From NCBI GenBank assembly GCA_036381335.1, contig DASVCZ010000062.1, positions 1-14,991 on the forward strand: a DNA stretch of 14,991 bases, read 5' to 3'. The DNA comes from DASVCZ01 sp036381335. GTDB taxonomy: Bacteria; Patescibacteriota; Microgenomatia; UBA1400; PJMF01. Below, piece after piece: positions 1 through 6,147 of this stretch (position 1 is its first letter; the number at the start of each line of letters is the position of its first letter). Made by a program: the position numbers and the translations under genes. The notes under the pieces are model-generated. The model did not search any database and was not told the DNA's origin. It was given only the letters and a program-made list of their open reading frames with translations.

Positions 1-94
1 GCTTTTTTGGTTGAAAGAGAAACCAACCAAGTTAGAATTAAGTGGCGTAGTTATTACTATAGTTGGTATTATAGGAATTAGTTTAGTGGAATAA
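1..94 (+). CDS. DMT/EamA-family transporter, C-terminal fragment
   Basis: This is the last 30 codons of a gene that starts outside the window, read in frame 2 and ending at the TAA at 92-94. The peptide has a charged loop (WLKEKPTKLEL) followed by one hydrophobic helix (SGVVITIVGIIGISLVE). That is how the final transmembrane segment of EamA/DMT-superfamily drug/metabolite transporters usually looks: a conserved Glu-Pro-like loop, then a Gly-rich helix ending shortly before the stop. The next gene starts only 4 nt later, so the two probably share a transcript. The fragment is short, so the family call is an inference. Another polytopic membrane protein ending in a Gly-rich helix is possible. 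Confidence 0.5.
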   Translation, partial: LFWLKEKPTKLELSGVVITIVGIIGISLVE

Positions 95-98
95 GAAT

Positions 99-1472
99 AT
101 GACCATTCAATCTCTAAATCCTTCCCGAAATTTTGAAGTTATTGGTGAAGTTACTGTGTCGGCTGAACAAGAAGTGAAAGAGATGGTGTCTTTAGCTCAT
201 AAGGTACAGCCTGAGTGGGCAGCCATGGGTCTGGAAAAACGGATTGAGCTTCTGAAACAATTATTTGCACTTCTAGAAGAAAATAAAGAAGAATTGGCTC
301 GATTAGGGTCACTCGAAATGGGCATGCCGATTAAAGAATCACGTGAGGATGTGGCTGCGGGGTTAGAATTTTTACACTGGTACTGTGATCATGCTCACGA
401 ATCGTTAGCTCCTGAAGTAACGTTTGAAGATGAGACTGAGGTTCACACAGTGTATCGGGAACCAATGGGAGTGGTGGCGGTGATTTTGGCCTGGAACTTT
501 CCTATGTCCAACTTTGTTTGGCAGTGTGGTCAGAATTTAGTTGCAGGTAACACGGCCGTGCTCAAACATTCTAAAGAAGTAATTTTATTTAGCAAAAAAC
601 TGAAAGAAATTTTTGATAACTCACCTTTGCCTAAGGGCGTTTTTAACGTAGTCTTAGGAGATGGCAAACTAGGGGATTTCTTAGCTCAACAGGATATCAA
701 TTTATTGTGTTTTACTGGCAGTAGTGCTGTTGGTAAAAAACTGTATAAACAAGCAGCGGAGAAATTTATTCGGGTCAGAGTTGAACTAGGTGGTTCTGCT
801 CCCGGAGTCATCTTTGCAGATGCCAACGTTGATGACATCTTGGACACAATTTTAATCAATCGTTTTCTTAATTGTGGTCAGATGTGTGATGGGTTGAAGC
901 GCCTGATAGTACACGAATCAAAAAAAGACGAAGTCATTCAAAAATTAAGTCAAAAGATACCACAGATTAAAGTAGGTGATGCTCTTGATGAGTCGACTCA
1001 GGTGGGACCTTTAGTGACGGAAAAACAATTATTAATTTTAGAAGAACAAGTAGCCGATGCGGTTGCTAAAGGGGCCCAAATCCTGGTGGGAGGCAAACGA
1101 CCCGAAGGTATACAAGGGGCCTACTACCAACCGACGTTAATGACTAATGTTTCTAAAGATATGAAAGTCTGGCAAGAAGAAGTCTTCGGACCAGTACTAC
1201 CCGTTGTCACTTTTTCAACTGAAGCTGAAGCCATTGAGTTAGCCAATGATACGCCGTATGGTTTAGGGGCGTACATTTTTACAGAGGACAAGGAATTGTT
1301 TGAGCGAATGGCTGCTAAGATCGATTCTGGTATGGTCAGTTTAAATAATGTCAGCTACGTCAGACCTTGCAATCCTTTTGGTGGGTACAAAGACTCTGGC
1401 CATGGACGTGAACATGGCAAGTATGGTTTTGAAGACTTGACGCAGGTAAAGGTAGTGTCTCGACCAAAGTAA
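99..1472 (+). CDS. NAD(P)-dependent aldehyde dehydrogenase, succinate-semialdehyde dehydrogenase-like
   Basis: Soluble cytoplasmic enzyme of the aldehyde dehydrogenase superfamily, which oxidises an aldehyde to a carboxylate with NAD(P)+. At 457 aa it is the usual length of the short SSADH/YneI-like group. The whole catalytic set is visible: Asn133 in AWNFP, Lys156 in the cofactor-binding AVLKHSKE, the FTGSSAVGK loop near 205-213, Glu229 in VELGG and the nucleophile Cys263 in NCGQMC. EEVFGPV follows near 358, and the C-terminal NPFGGYKDSGHGREHG is typical. The substrate cannot be read from sequence; succinate semialdehyde or another small aldehyde is only a family-level guess. Start: ATG at 99, with a weak GTGGA about 8 nt upstream. 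It sits between a transporter fragment and an MFS gene (7-nt gap), so an uptake-and-oxidation operon is plausible. Confidence 0.9.
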   Translation: MTIQSLNPSRNFEVIGEVTVSAEQEVKEMVSLAHKVQPEWAAMGLEKRIELLKQLFALLEENKEELARLGSLEMGMPIKESREDVAAGLEFLHWYCDHAHESLAPEVTFEDETEVHTVYREPMGVVAVILAWNFPMSNFVWQCGQNLVAGNTAVLKHSKEVILFSKKLKEIFDNSPLPKGVFNVVLGDGKLGDFLAQQDINLLCFTGSSAVGKKLYKQAAEKFIRVRVELGGSAPGVIFADANVDDILDTILINRFLNCGQMCDGLKRLIVHESKKDEVIQKLSQKIPQIKVGDALDESTQVGPLVTEKQLLILEEQVADAVAKGAQILVGGKRPEGIQGAYYQPTLMTNVSKDMKVWQEEVFGPVLPVVTFSTEAEAIELANDTPYGLGAYIFTEDKELFERMAAKIDSGMVSLNNVSYVRPCNPFGGYKDSGHGREHGKYGFEDLTQVKVVSRPK

Positions 1473-1479
1473 CTAGTCT

Positions 1480-2676
1480 ATGACCAGGCTTTTTCCTCTC
1501 TCTCATCTCCGTAATATTAGAATTTTTTATATTTTAACTGTCTTAAATAATTGCTGGTTTATCTCTGGCAACTGGATTTTTTTCTGGACATTATTTATGA
1601 CCTATGGCCAATTAGGAGTTGTTGACGCTACTGCTTTTGCTTTTGGCTTACTAATGGAAGTCCCTTCTGGGGCAGTCTCCGATTTATTAGGCAAGAAAAA
1701 GACTATTGCTACCGCCATGGTCCTCTCTTGTGTTGGAGCCCTATTCATGTCCGCTGCTCACTCTTTGATGACGTTATGGGGTGCTTTTTTACTCATGCAG
1801 TTGGGGTGGGCCTTATACTCTGGATCGGCTGAGGCTTTAGCCTACGACACTTTAATTGAGAATTCTTTAGAAGATCGGTATGAAAACGTAATCTCCACCA
1901 GTGGGGCATTGGCCACTATTGTGACGGTGGTTACCATATTAACAGGTGGTTTACTGTACGCATGGCACTTCCGTTCTACTCACTTCTTCTGGGGAGTGGC
2001 TTACTTTTTAGCTATTCTTGCTTCCTTAAGATTAAGTGAACCATCGGTGGATACAGAGCACTTTTCGCTTAAAGGGTATCTTTTACAACTCGGCCAAGGA
2101 GTCAAAGAACTCTTTAAACCTTCTCTCAGAGCTTATGTGATTGTTATTTTTTCGGTTATGGGGGCTGATTACCTCTACAACTATGGATTAATGAGACCGG
2201 TCATGGCTGTAGGTTTTGGTTTCCTAGACAAAGAACAAGCGCTGTATATAGCCCTGATTACGTTAATAGGAGCCATCTTCATCCACTTTATTCCTTATTT
2301 TCGCCGATTTATTAGTGATAAAAAAGGCTTGTATTTGGTTGGTTTACTGATGGGGTTAGGGTTCATGAGTGCATTTTTCCCGCTAGGAAATTGGGGATTT
2401 TTCTCAATGTTAATCATTGGTGTCAGTGGGCAATTGGCATATCCGTGGGTATCTATTGTGGTGAACAAAGAAATACCTTCCAAATACCGAGCAACCACCC
2501 TTTCAACAGTAGCCTTAATCACTAAAGTTCCTTATGTAGCATTAGGAGTGTTGGCAGGCCGAATGGCAGAAGCGGGAACCTTTGCTTATTTTTCCTTGGG
2601 AACTGGAATAGTGATTTTAGCCAGTATAGGTATCAGCGCGGTTTTCTTATTTTTGAGAAGAACCAAAACCATTTAG
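1480..2676 (+). CDS. MFS transporter
   Basis: Polytopic inner-membrane protein of 398 aa with about 12 hydrophobic segments, the size of a single-unit Major Facilitator Superfamily carrier. The loop between TM2 and TM3 carries the MFS motif A form GAVSDLLGKKKT (near residues 64-75), preceded by MEVPSG. The stretch YSGSAEALAYDTL (near 112-124) is common in bacterial MFS efflux or uptake proteins of this subgroup. A long cytoplasmic loop near 185-210 separates the two halves. The substrate is unknown. It starts 7 nt after the aldehyde dehydrogenase stop, with no recognisable Shine-Dalgarno, so it is probably translated from the shared operon message. No clear + strand terminator follows: the hairpin at 2679-2710 has its U-run on the other strand. 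Confidence 0.88.
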   Translation: MTRLFPLSHLRNIRIFYILTVLNNCWFISGNWIFFWTLFMTYGQLGVVDATAFAFGLLMEVPSGAVSDLLGKKKTIATAMVLSCVGALFMSAAHSLMTLWGAFLLMQLGWALYSGSAEALAYDTLIENSLEDRYENVISTSGALATIVTVVTILTGGLLYAWHFRSTHFFWGVAYFLAILASLRLSEPSVDTEHFSLKGYLLQLGQGVKELFKPSLRAYVIVIFSVMGADYLYNYGLMRPVMAVGFGFLDKEQALYIALITLIGAIFIHFIPYFRRFISDKKGLYLVGLLMGLGFMSAFFPLGNWGFFSMLIIGVSGQLAYPWVSIVVNKEIPSKYRATTLSTVALITKVPYVALGVLAGRMAEAGTFAYFSLGTGIVILASIGISAVFLFLRRTKTI

Positions 2677-2678
2677 CA

Positions 2679-2710
2679 TAAAAAACCCCGCACCGATCTT
2701 GGTACGGGGT
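2679..2710 (-). terminator. Intrinsic terminator of the GlsB-like gene
   Basis: The 10-bp arms at 2685-2694 and 2701-2710 close a 6-nt loop. On the minus strand the single imperfect pair is a U-G wobble and the hairpin is followed by six U. On the plus strand the same pair is a C-A mismatch and no U-run follows. It therefore belongs to the minus-strand gene ending at 2755, though it may also slow readthrough from the MFS gene. Confidence 0.85.
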
Positions 2711-2754
2711 CGCTTTCATACTCACACCCTCACCTTCATGGAATGAGCTCTGCG

Positions 2755-3009
2755 CTAGGTGGTAAGTGCTCGTCTGGCACCGATCAGTAAGACCGCACCT
2801 AGCACCGCCACCGCCAGACTATACAGATTCAACCCACTCACGCCTTGGCCCCCCATCAGCTGGATTAAAAATCCACCGACTACCGCACCCAGTACCCCTA
2901 ACATAATATCGGCCAACATACCTTGGGATTCATTGGTATTCATGATCAGGGACGCCACCCAACCGGCAGCCAGACCAAGTATGGCCCACATGATAACAGC
3001 GAGTAACAT
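2755..3009 (-). CDS. GlsB/YeaQ/YmgE-family stress-response membrane protein
   Basis: Small integral membrane protein of 84 aa, the normal size for the GlsB/YeaQ/YmgE (transglycosylase-associated) family. The sequence shows three hydrophobic Gly-rich helices: residues about 3-23 (IMWAILGLAAGWVASLIM), 32-51 (ADIMLGVLGAVVGGFLIQLM) and 60-80 (NLYSLAVAVLGAVLLIGARR). The GLAAGW and LGAVVGGFL signatures are typical. Family members are linked to envelope stress, but the molecular function is not established. It has one of the best ribosome binding sites in the window: AAAGGAG about 6 nt before the ATG. Upstream it is divergent from the iron-permease-like gene. A TTGACG at 3061-3066 (minus) inside the palindrome TGACGTCA (3058-3065) may be its -35, but its -10 is not clear. 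Confidence 0.9.
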   Translation of the reverse strand: MLLAVIMWAILGLAAGWVASLIMNTNESQGMLADIMLGVLGAVVGGFLIQLMGGQGVSGLNLYSLAVAVLGAVLLIGARRALTT

Positions 3010-3090
3010 AGTTGCTCCTTTCTCTAGTTATTGTTACGTATCCCTATAGTAAGCATGTGACGTCAAAGGGCAGTGGGAGAGAGGTAAAGA

Positions 3091-3119
3091 TTGAGTAATA
3101 CTCTAAAGTCTTTTATACT
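3091..3119 (+). promoter_or_regulatory. Sigma-70-type promoter of the iron-permease-like gene
   Basis: TTGAGT (3091-3096), a 17-nt spacer and TATACT (3114-3119) form a near-consensus promoter. Only 7 nt lie between the -10 and the ATG at 3127, so the transcript should start at or next to that ATG. This argues against using the in-frame TTG at 3091 as the start, because that codon is the -35 box. Confidence 0.7.
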
Positions 3120-3126
3120 GAATCCT

Positions 3127-3528
3127 ATGCATGAAATCTTTCGCAAATTTTCCGCTACCGTGGCTAAAATGGCAGGTAGTGTCTGGGCCTTTACCACCGC
3201 CTTAGCACTGGTTTTCCTCTGGATTGCTACCGGCCCAGTTTTCAACTTTTCTACTACTTGGCAACTCGTCATCAATACCTTGACCACTATCGTCACTTTT
3301 CTGATGGTTTTCTTGATTCAAAATACTCAAAATCGTGATAACAAAGCACTTCACTTAAAGCTCGATGAAATCCAACGAGCTATGCGGGGTGCGCGCCTTA
3401 ACATTGTGGATGTTGATGATTTTACCGATGAGGAACTGGATCAAATGCAAGCCGAGTTTAAAGCTCTCCAGGGAAAATATCAAGTCAAAGCCACTTATCG
3501 TCGGAGTAAAGGTCATCCGTATGCCTGA
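3127..3528 (+). CDS. Low-affinity iron permease-family membrane protein
   Basis: Protein of 133 aa resembling the low-affinity iron permease family (PF04120). It has an N-terminal amphipathic stretch (MHEIFRKFSATVAKMAGS), TM1 at about 18-36 and TM2 at about 46-65, ending in the hallmark VFLIQNTQNRDNKALHLKLDE. A cytoplasmic acidic tail (DVDDFTDEELDQMQAEF) follows. The name comes from yeast Fet4-like proteins; bacterial two-TM members are not shown to transport iron, so transport is a family-level inference. I chose the ATG at 3127 because a promoter ends 7 nt before it. The alternative TTG at 3091 would add 12 residues and does have GAGG upstream. The 3' end overlaps the next start by 8 nt, so the two genes are translationally coupled. 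Confidence 0.78.
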   Translation: MHEIFRKFSATVAKMAGSVWAFTTALALVFLWIATGPVFNFSTTWQLVINTLTTIVTFLMVFLIQNTQNRDNKALHLKLDEIQRAMRGARLNIVDVDDFTDEELDQMQAEFKALQGKYQVKATYRRSKGHPYA

Positions 3529-4258
3529 AGTCACTGCCGAACAGTTTTTGGATACGTTCAATAAATTGGAAAAACACCTTAATCAGTTAGTTGGTGCAAC
3601 CGAGTACTATGGTTTTCGCCGCCTGGTCAATCAGCTGAGTAAACGCAACGGGATTGTGGAGCTGCACAAGCAAGATTTAATTGAGTACTCGGAGTTGCGC
3701 AATGCCATTGTCCACAAATCTACAGGCGAAGTGATCGCCGAACCTCATGCCGAAACGGTGACCCATCTACAAGCAATTTATGACAAACTGGTTGACCCAC
3801 CTTCGGTGATGAGTATTGCTGCCACGCCGGTCTATACCTGCGACACCAAAGATATGGTAGACCAGCTGGTGCGGACGATGAAGCAAAAGTTTTATGCCTA
3901 TGTGCCAGTCATGCACGATGGCCGCTTTGTAGGAGTTTTTTCGGAGAATACCTTGACTAAATGGCTGGCTGACGTCACGCCCGGTGCCAATCTGCGCTTG
4001 GCTGACGTTACGGTAGGCGAGCTGCAAGAGTACTTCGATGGACCAGATGATAAAGCCAATGCCTATACTTTTGTAGCTCAGGCGGCTGATGTCTATCATG
4101 TGCAGCAACAATTCTTATCGTTCATGTCAGAAAAGAAGCGGCTAGGAGCCATTTTTATCACGGCCCACGGCCGGCGGGAAGAACCGATTCTGGGCATCGT
4201 CACCGCTTGGGATGTGTCTAAGATTGGGACTCGGGCAGACGCTTCATTGACAACCTAG
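3521..4258 (+). CDS. HEPN-like domain plus CBS-pair protein
   Basis: Predicted cytoplasmic protein of 245 aa in two parts. Residues 1-90 are helical and contain RNAIVH at 60-65, which fits the HEPN motif R-x4-6-H with a polar residue right after the Arg, set in a LIEYSELRNAIVHKSTGE helix. Residues about 95-245 look like a tandem CBS pair: MSIAATPVYTC.., YAYVPVMHDGRFVGVFSENTL and, in the second half, LGAIFITAHG..PILGIVTAWDV. HEPN proteins are often RNases or RNA-binding toxins; CBS pairs bind adenosyl ligands. A nucleotide-sensing RNA-acting protein is therefore a reasonable inference, not a demonstrated role. The frame is open back to 3365, but that part overlaps the preceding gene; ATG 3521 has GGAG and AAAGG just upstream. 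It is coupled to the iron-permease-like gene by an 8-nt overlap. Confidence 0.65.
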   Translation: MPEVTAEQFLDTFNKLEKHLNQLVGATEYYGFRRLVNQLSKRNGIVELHKQDLIEYSELRNAIVHKSTGEVIAEPHAETVTHLQAIYDKLVDPPSVMSIAATPVYTCDTKDMVDQLVRTMKQKFYAYVPVMHDGRFVGVFSENTLTKWLADVTPGANLRLADVTVGELQEYFDGPDDKANAYTFVAQAADVYHVQQQFLSFMSEKKRLGAIFITAHGRREEPILGIVTAWDVSKIGTRADASLTT

Positions 4259-4271
4259 CAGACTCTGCTAG
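4255..4271. promoter_or_regulatory. 17-bp palindrome upstream of the nuclease gene
   Basis: A perfect 8-bp inverted repeat with one central base, CTAGCAGACTCTGCTAG, overlaps the HEPN-CBS stop codon and ends 13 nt before the nuclease ATG at 4285. A possible weak -10 (TAGCAT, 4269-4274) overlaps its right arm. That placement suits an operator; a short RNA hairpin is also possible. Confidence 0.45.
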
Positions 4272-4284
4272 CATTACTACTGCT

Positions 4285-5160
4285 ATGCCGCCTGATAAAT
4301 TTGCCGCCACGTGGGTGTCCCACTCTTCGATGAGAGATTTTTTAAGTTGCCCTCGCGCCTACTACTTGAATAACGTCTACCGGGATCCTAATACAAAGCA
4401 TAAAATCCAGTTAATGTCACCGGCACTGGCGCTCGGCGGAGCCGTTCACGAGGTAGTCGAGTCACTGTCTGTCTTGCCGGCTCCAGATCGGCTAAAAGAA
4501 TCACTGATCAGCAAGTTCGATAAAGTTTGGAAGAAAGTCACCGGAGAAAAGGGTGGCTTCAGCAACGACAGCCAAGAGCAACAGTATAAACAGCGAGGGG
4601 AAGCCATGCTCCGACGGATCATGAATAACCCGGGACCGATTACTCGGCTAGCGGTCAAAATTAAAGAAGAGTTGCCTCAGTTCTGGCTGTCTGAGTCAGA
4701 CAACATTATTCTCTGTGGCAAGATTGACTGGCTCGAATACTTGCCCGACTCGGATTCTGTCCACATTATTGATTTCAAAACCAGCAAGCGAGAAGAGGCC
4801 GGCGAGTCTCTCCAGTTACCGATTTATCATTTATTGGTTTCTAGAACACAACGCCATAAAGTCAGTGGCGCTAGTTACTGGTATCTAGAGTTATCCGATG
4901 AGTTACAAGAAAAAGAGTTGCCCGACTTACACGCAGCCGAAGAGCAAGTGTTACAGATTGCCAAAAAAATAAAACTAGCCCGGCAGTTGGGCAAGTTTGC
5001 CTGTCCCGAAGGTGAAAATGGCTGTCGGACGTGTCGGCCGCTTGAGAAAATTGTCCGTGGCCAAGCCAAGCAGATTGGGGTCAATAGCTATAATCAAGAT
5101 GTGTATATTCTGACAGGTGCAGATGATGCGCCTCTAGAAGAGCAAAGTGTGATTTTGTAA
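4285..5160 (+). CDS. RecB/Cas4/AddB-like PD-(D/E)XK nuclease with a probable 4Fe-4S cluster
   Basis: Protein of 291 aa matching the PD-(D/E)XK exonuclease fold of the RecB family (PDDEXK_1-like). Motifs in order: SxSSMRDFLSCPRAYYL at the N-terminus, His55 in GGAVHEV, Asp148 in GKIDWLEY, Asp163 and Lys165 in HIIDFKTSK, then Gln178 and Tyr181 in QLPIYHLL. Four cysteines fit the iron-sulfur staple of AddB and Cas4: Cys22 near the N-terminus and Cys240, Cys247 and Cys250 near the C-terminus. It is predicted to cut or resect DNA in the cytoplasm. No cas1/cas2, CRISPR array or helicase (addA/recB) is in view, so this is a stand-alone copy and a CRISPR role is unsupported. The ATG at 4285 has no Shine-Dalgarno. 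Confidence 0.82.
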   Translation: MPPDKFAATWVSHSSMRDFLSCPRAYYLNNVYRDPNTKHKIQLMSPALALGGAVHEVVESLSVLPAPDRLKESLISKFDKVWKKVTGEKGGFSNDSQEQQYKQRGEAMLRRIMNNPGPITRLAVKIKEELPQFWLSESDNIILCGKIDWLEYLPDSDSVHIIDFKTSKREEAGESLQLPIYHLLVSRTQRHKVSGASYWYLELSDELQEKELPDLHAAEEQVLQIAKKIKLARQLGKFACPEGENGCRTCRPLEKIVRGQAKQIGVNSYNQDVYILTGADDAPLEEQSVIL

Positions 5161-5163
5161 TTC

Positions 5164-5336
5164 CTGCTGTAGATATATTAGTTTCCAGACACGTTCGACT
5201 CTACATTCAACTATTCAGTGTAATTAATAGTCTTCTTTGTTCTCACTCTCAAAAGCACCTATTCAACCTTTAATTTTATCCATCCTTTTTAGTGACGGTG
5301 CTTTTGACGGTCTGTCACCTAATATATCTACAGCAG
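5164..5336 (+). ncRNA. Structured element, copy 1 (candidate RNA or hairpin DNA element)
   Basis: The element starts 3 nt after the nuclease stop. P1 is an 18-bp perfect helix of 5164-5181 with 5319-5336. Inside it are P2 (CAGAC 5186-5190 with GTCTG 5310-5314), a 6-bp hairpin (5210-5215 with 5226-5231, 10-nt loop) and P3, 11 perfect pairs of 5249-5259 with 5297-5307. All four helices nest without conflict. Conserved blocks shared with copy 2 are 5187-5200 (13/14 identical), 5242-5262 (17/21) and 5292-5313 (19/22). There is no U-run, so it is not a simple terminator. I do not recognise it as RNase P, tmRNA, 6S, SRP or a known riboswitch. Whether it acts as RNA (3' UTR or separate transcript) or DNA is open. 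Confidence 0.6.
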
Positions 5337-5339
5337 TTA

Positions 5340-5578
5340 TAAGAAAATAATTATTTCAGACTGTGAGGCAAAACTAATGTAGTAGTTAGAGTAGATGAGA
5401 GACCGTCAGAGCCACCGTCACCACTAGCCTTGAGTAATTGCTAGTTCGGATAGGTGGCTCTGAGAATGAGAGAGCATAAGGAAATCCCCTACTGATAAAG
5501 AGTAAACGCAAAGTCGAATGTGTCTTGAATCTACTCTAACTGCGGATGTATGTCATAGGAGAAATAATTATTTTCTTA
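5340..5578. repeat. 18-bp AT-rich inverted repeat around structured copy 2
   Basis: TAAGAAAATAATTATTTC at 5340-5357 is exactly complementary to 5561-5578. Each arm also contains the self-palindrome AAATAATTATTT, so the arms are direct as well as inverted repeats. The right arm overlaps the stop codon of the minus-strand gene (5576-5578). It may be an outer helix of the RNA, or terminal repeats of a small mobile element. Confidence 0.7.
5382..5543 (-). ncRNA. Structured element, copy 2, in inverted orientation
   Basis: Read on the minus strand this repeats the layout of copy 1. P1 is 5529-5541 with 5384-5396 (13 perfect pairs), completely different in sequence from P1 of copy 1. AGAC and GTCT again lie just inside it. 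P3 is 5453-5463 with 5406-5416 (11 pairs), of which three differ from copy 1 on both strands and remain paired. The P3 loop holds an extra 6-bp hairpin (5423-5428 with 5440-5445). It lies downstream of the minus-strand gene ending at 5576, just as copy 1 follows the plus-strand nuclease gene. Confidence 0.6.
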
Positions 5579-6094
5579 ACTCCCTGAATTAACCGTCATC
5601 ACCTTCCACCCATTGCCAATTCGCTCCAGCTCAATGTTATAAATCTTGCTTTCTTCTCCGTCATAGTCCAACCGAACGTTGGCCTCCTGCGAATTGATGT
5701 TGATGACGTCGGAATCCAGCACTTCGTACCCCGTAGGGGGAAACGCTCTAGTTTCTTGATCGAACAAGACCACAAAATCGTCCCGCGTCATACCGTCGAC
5801 GTCAAAGGATTCCTGGAGCGGTGGAGCCAGGTAGGCATAGGCTTCGTTTAGCTGATTACTGTCGCTGCCATCTTGCAACTGGACCACTTCATCCAAAAAC
5901 TGCCGTAAGGTACTAAGCATAGACTCATCGACCGTTTCATTGACGGCGGTGGTGGTTACCCCACCCACCTGACCTTCAATTTCTATCTGCTCCGCTAATG
6001 GTCCCGGTTCTTCATTTTTACGAGGCAGCAGCAAGTACAACCCGATAGCGAGAAAAACGAGAGCGGCTAGGGTGGCTAAGATGTGAGGTTTCAT
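5576..6094 (-). CDS. Membrane-anchored NTF2-like protein
   Basis: Protein of 172 aa with an N-terminal signal anchor at residues 5-24 (ILATLAALVFLAIGLYLLLP) followed by a charged stop (RKNEE). There is no lipobox Cys. A linker near 25-55 leads to an exported domain of about 115 residues. The pattern DESMLSTLRQFLDEVV, NEAYAYLAPPLQESFD, DDFVVLFDQETRAF and the closing strands ANVRLDYDGEESKIYNIELERIGNGWKVMTV resemble the alpha-helix-plus-curved-sheet NTF2-like fold of DUF4878-type lipoproteins. No function is assigned. A possible -10 (TACTAT, 6111-6116, minus) lies 16 nt before the ATG and there is no Shine-Dalgarno, which would give a leader of about 10 nt. It lies 53 nt downstream of the PH-like gene on the same strand. 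Confidence 0.65.
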   Translation of the reverse strand: MKPHILATLAALVFLAIGLYLLLPRKNEEPGPLAEQIEIEGQVGGVTTTAVNETVDESMLSTLRQFLDEVVQLQDGSDSNQLNEAYAYLAPPLQESFDVDGMTRDDFVVLFDQETRAFPPTGYEVLDSDVININSQEANVRLDYDGEESKIYNIELERIGNGWKVMTVNSGS

Positions 6095-6147
6095 AGACGA
6101 ACGTACTCAAATAGTAACAGATTTTCTCTTCAAACCAAAATAGTAGC

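Larger units (their letters stand above)
5161..5575. other. Gene-free convergent intergenic region with two inverted structured elements
   Basis: No credible reading frame lies in these 415 nt. Nearly all of it is taken up by base-paired sequence: one element read on the plus strand (5164-5336), a related one read on the minus strand (5382-5543), and an 18-bp helix (5340-5357 with 5561-5578) around the second. The whole stretch 5187-5525 is also an imperfect palindrome centred near 5356. Confidence 0.85.

Noticed and set aside
2679..2710. Plus-strand terminator for the MFS gene
   Set aside because: On the plus strand the stem has a C-A mismatch and no U-run follows. The U-run and wobble pair fit the minus strand.
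2759..3049. Plus-strand frame opposite the GlsB-like gene
   Set aside because: It is antisense to a clear family match and is Pro/Ser-rich in the way of a shadow frame.
3365..3520. N-terminal extension of the HEPN-CBS frame
   Set aside because: It overlaps the well-supported iron-permease-like gene in another frame and its residues look unstructured. ATG 3521 has ribosome-binding-like sequence.
5193..5201. GTTCGACTC resembling a tRNA T-arm
   Set aside because: The flanking bases do not form a T-stem and no acceptor or anticodon arms fit. The block is instead conserved between the two structured elements.
5164..5578. RNase P, tmRNA, 6S RNA or retron msr-msd
   Set aside because: The conserved cores of these RNAs are not visible, no CCA end or tag peptide frame is present, and no reverse transcriptase gene is nearby.
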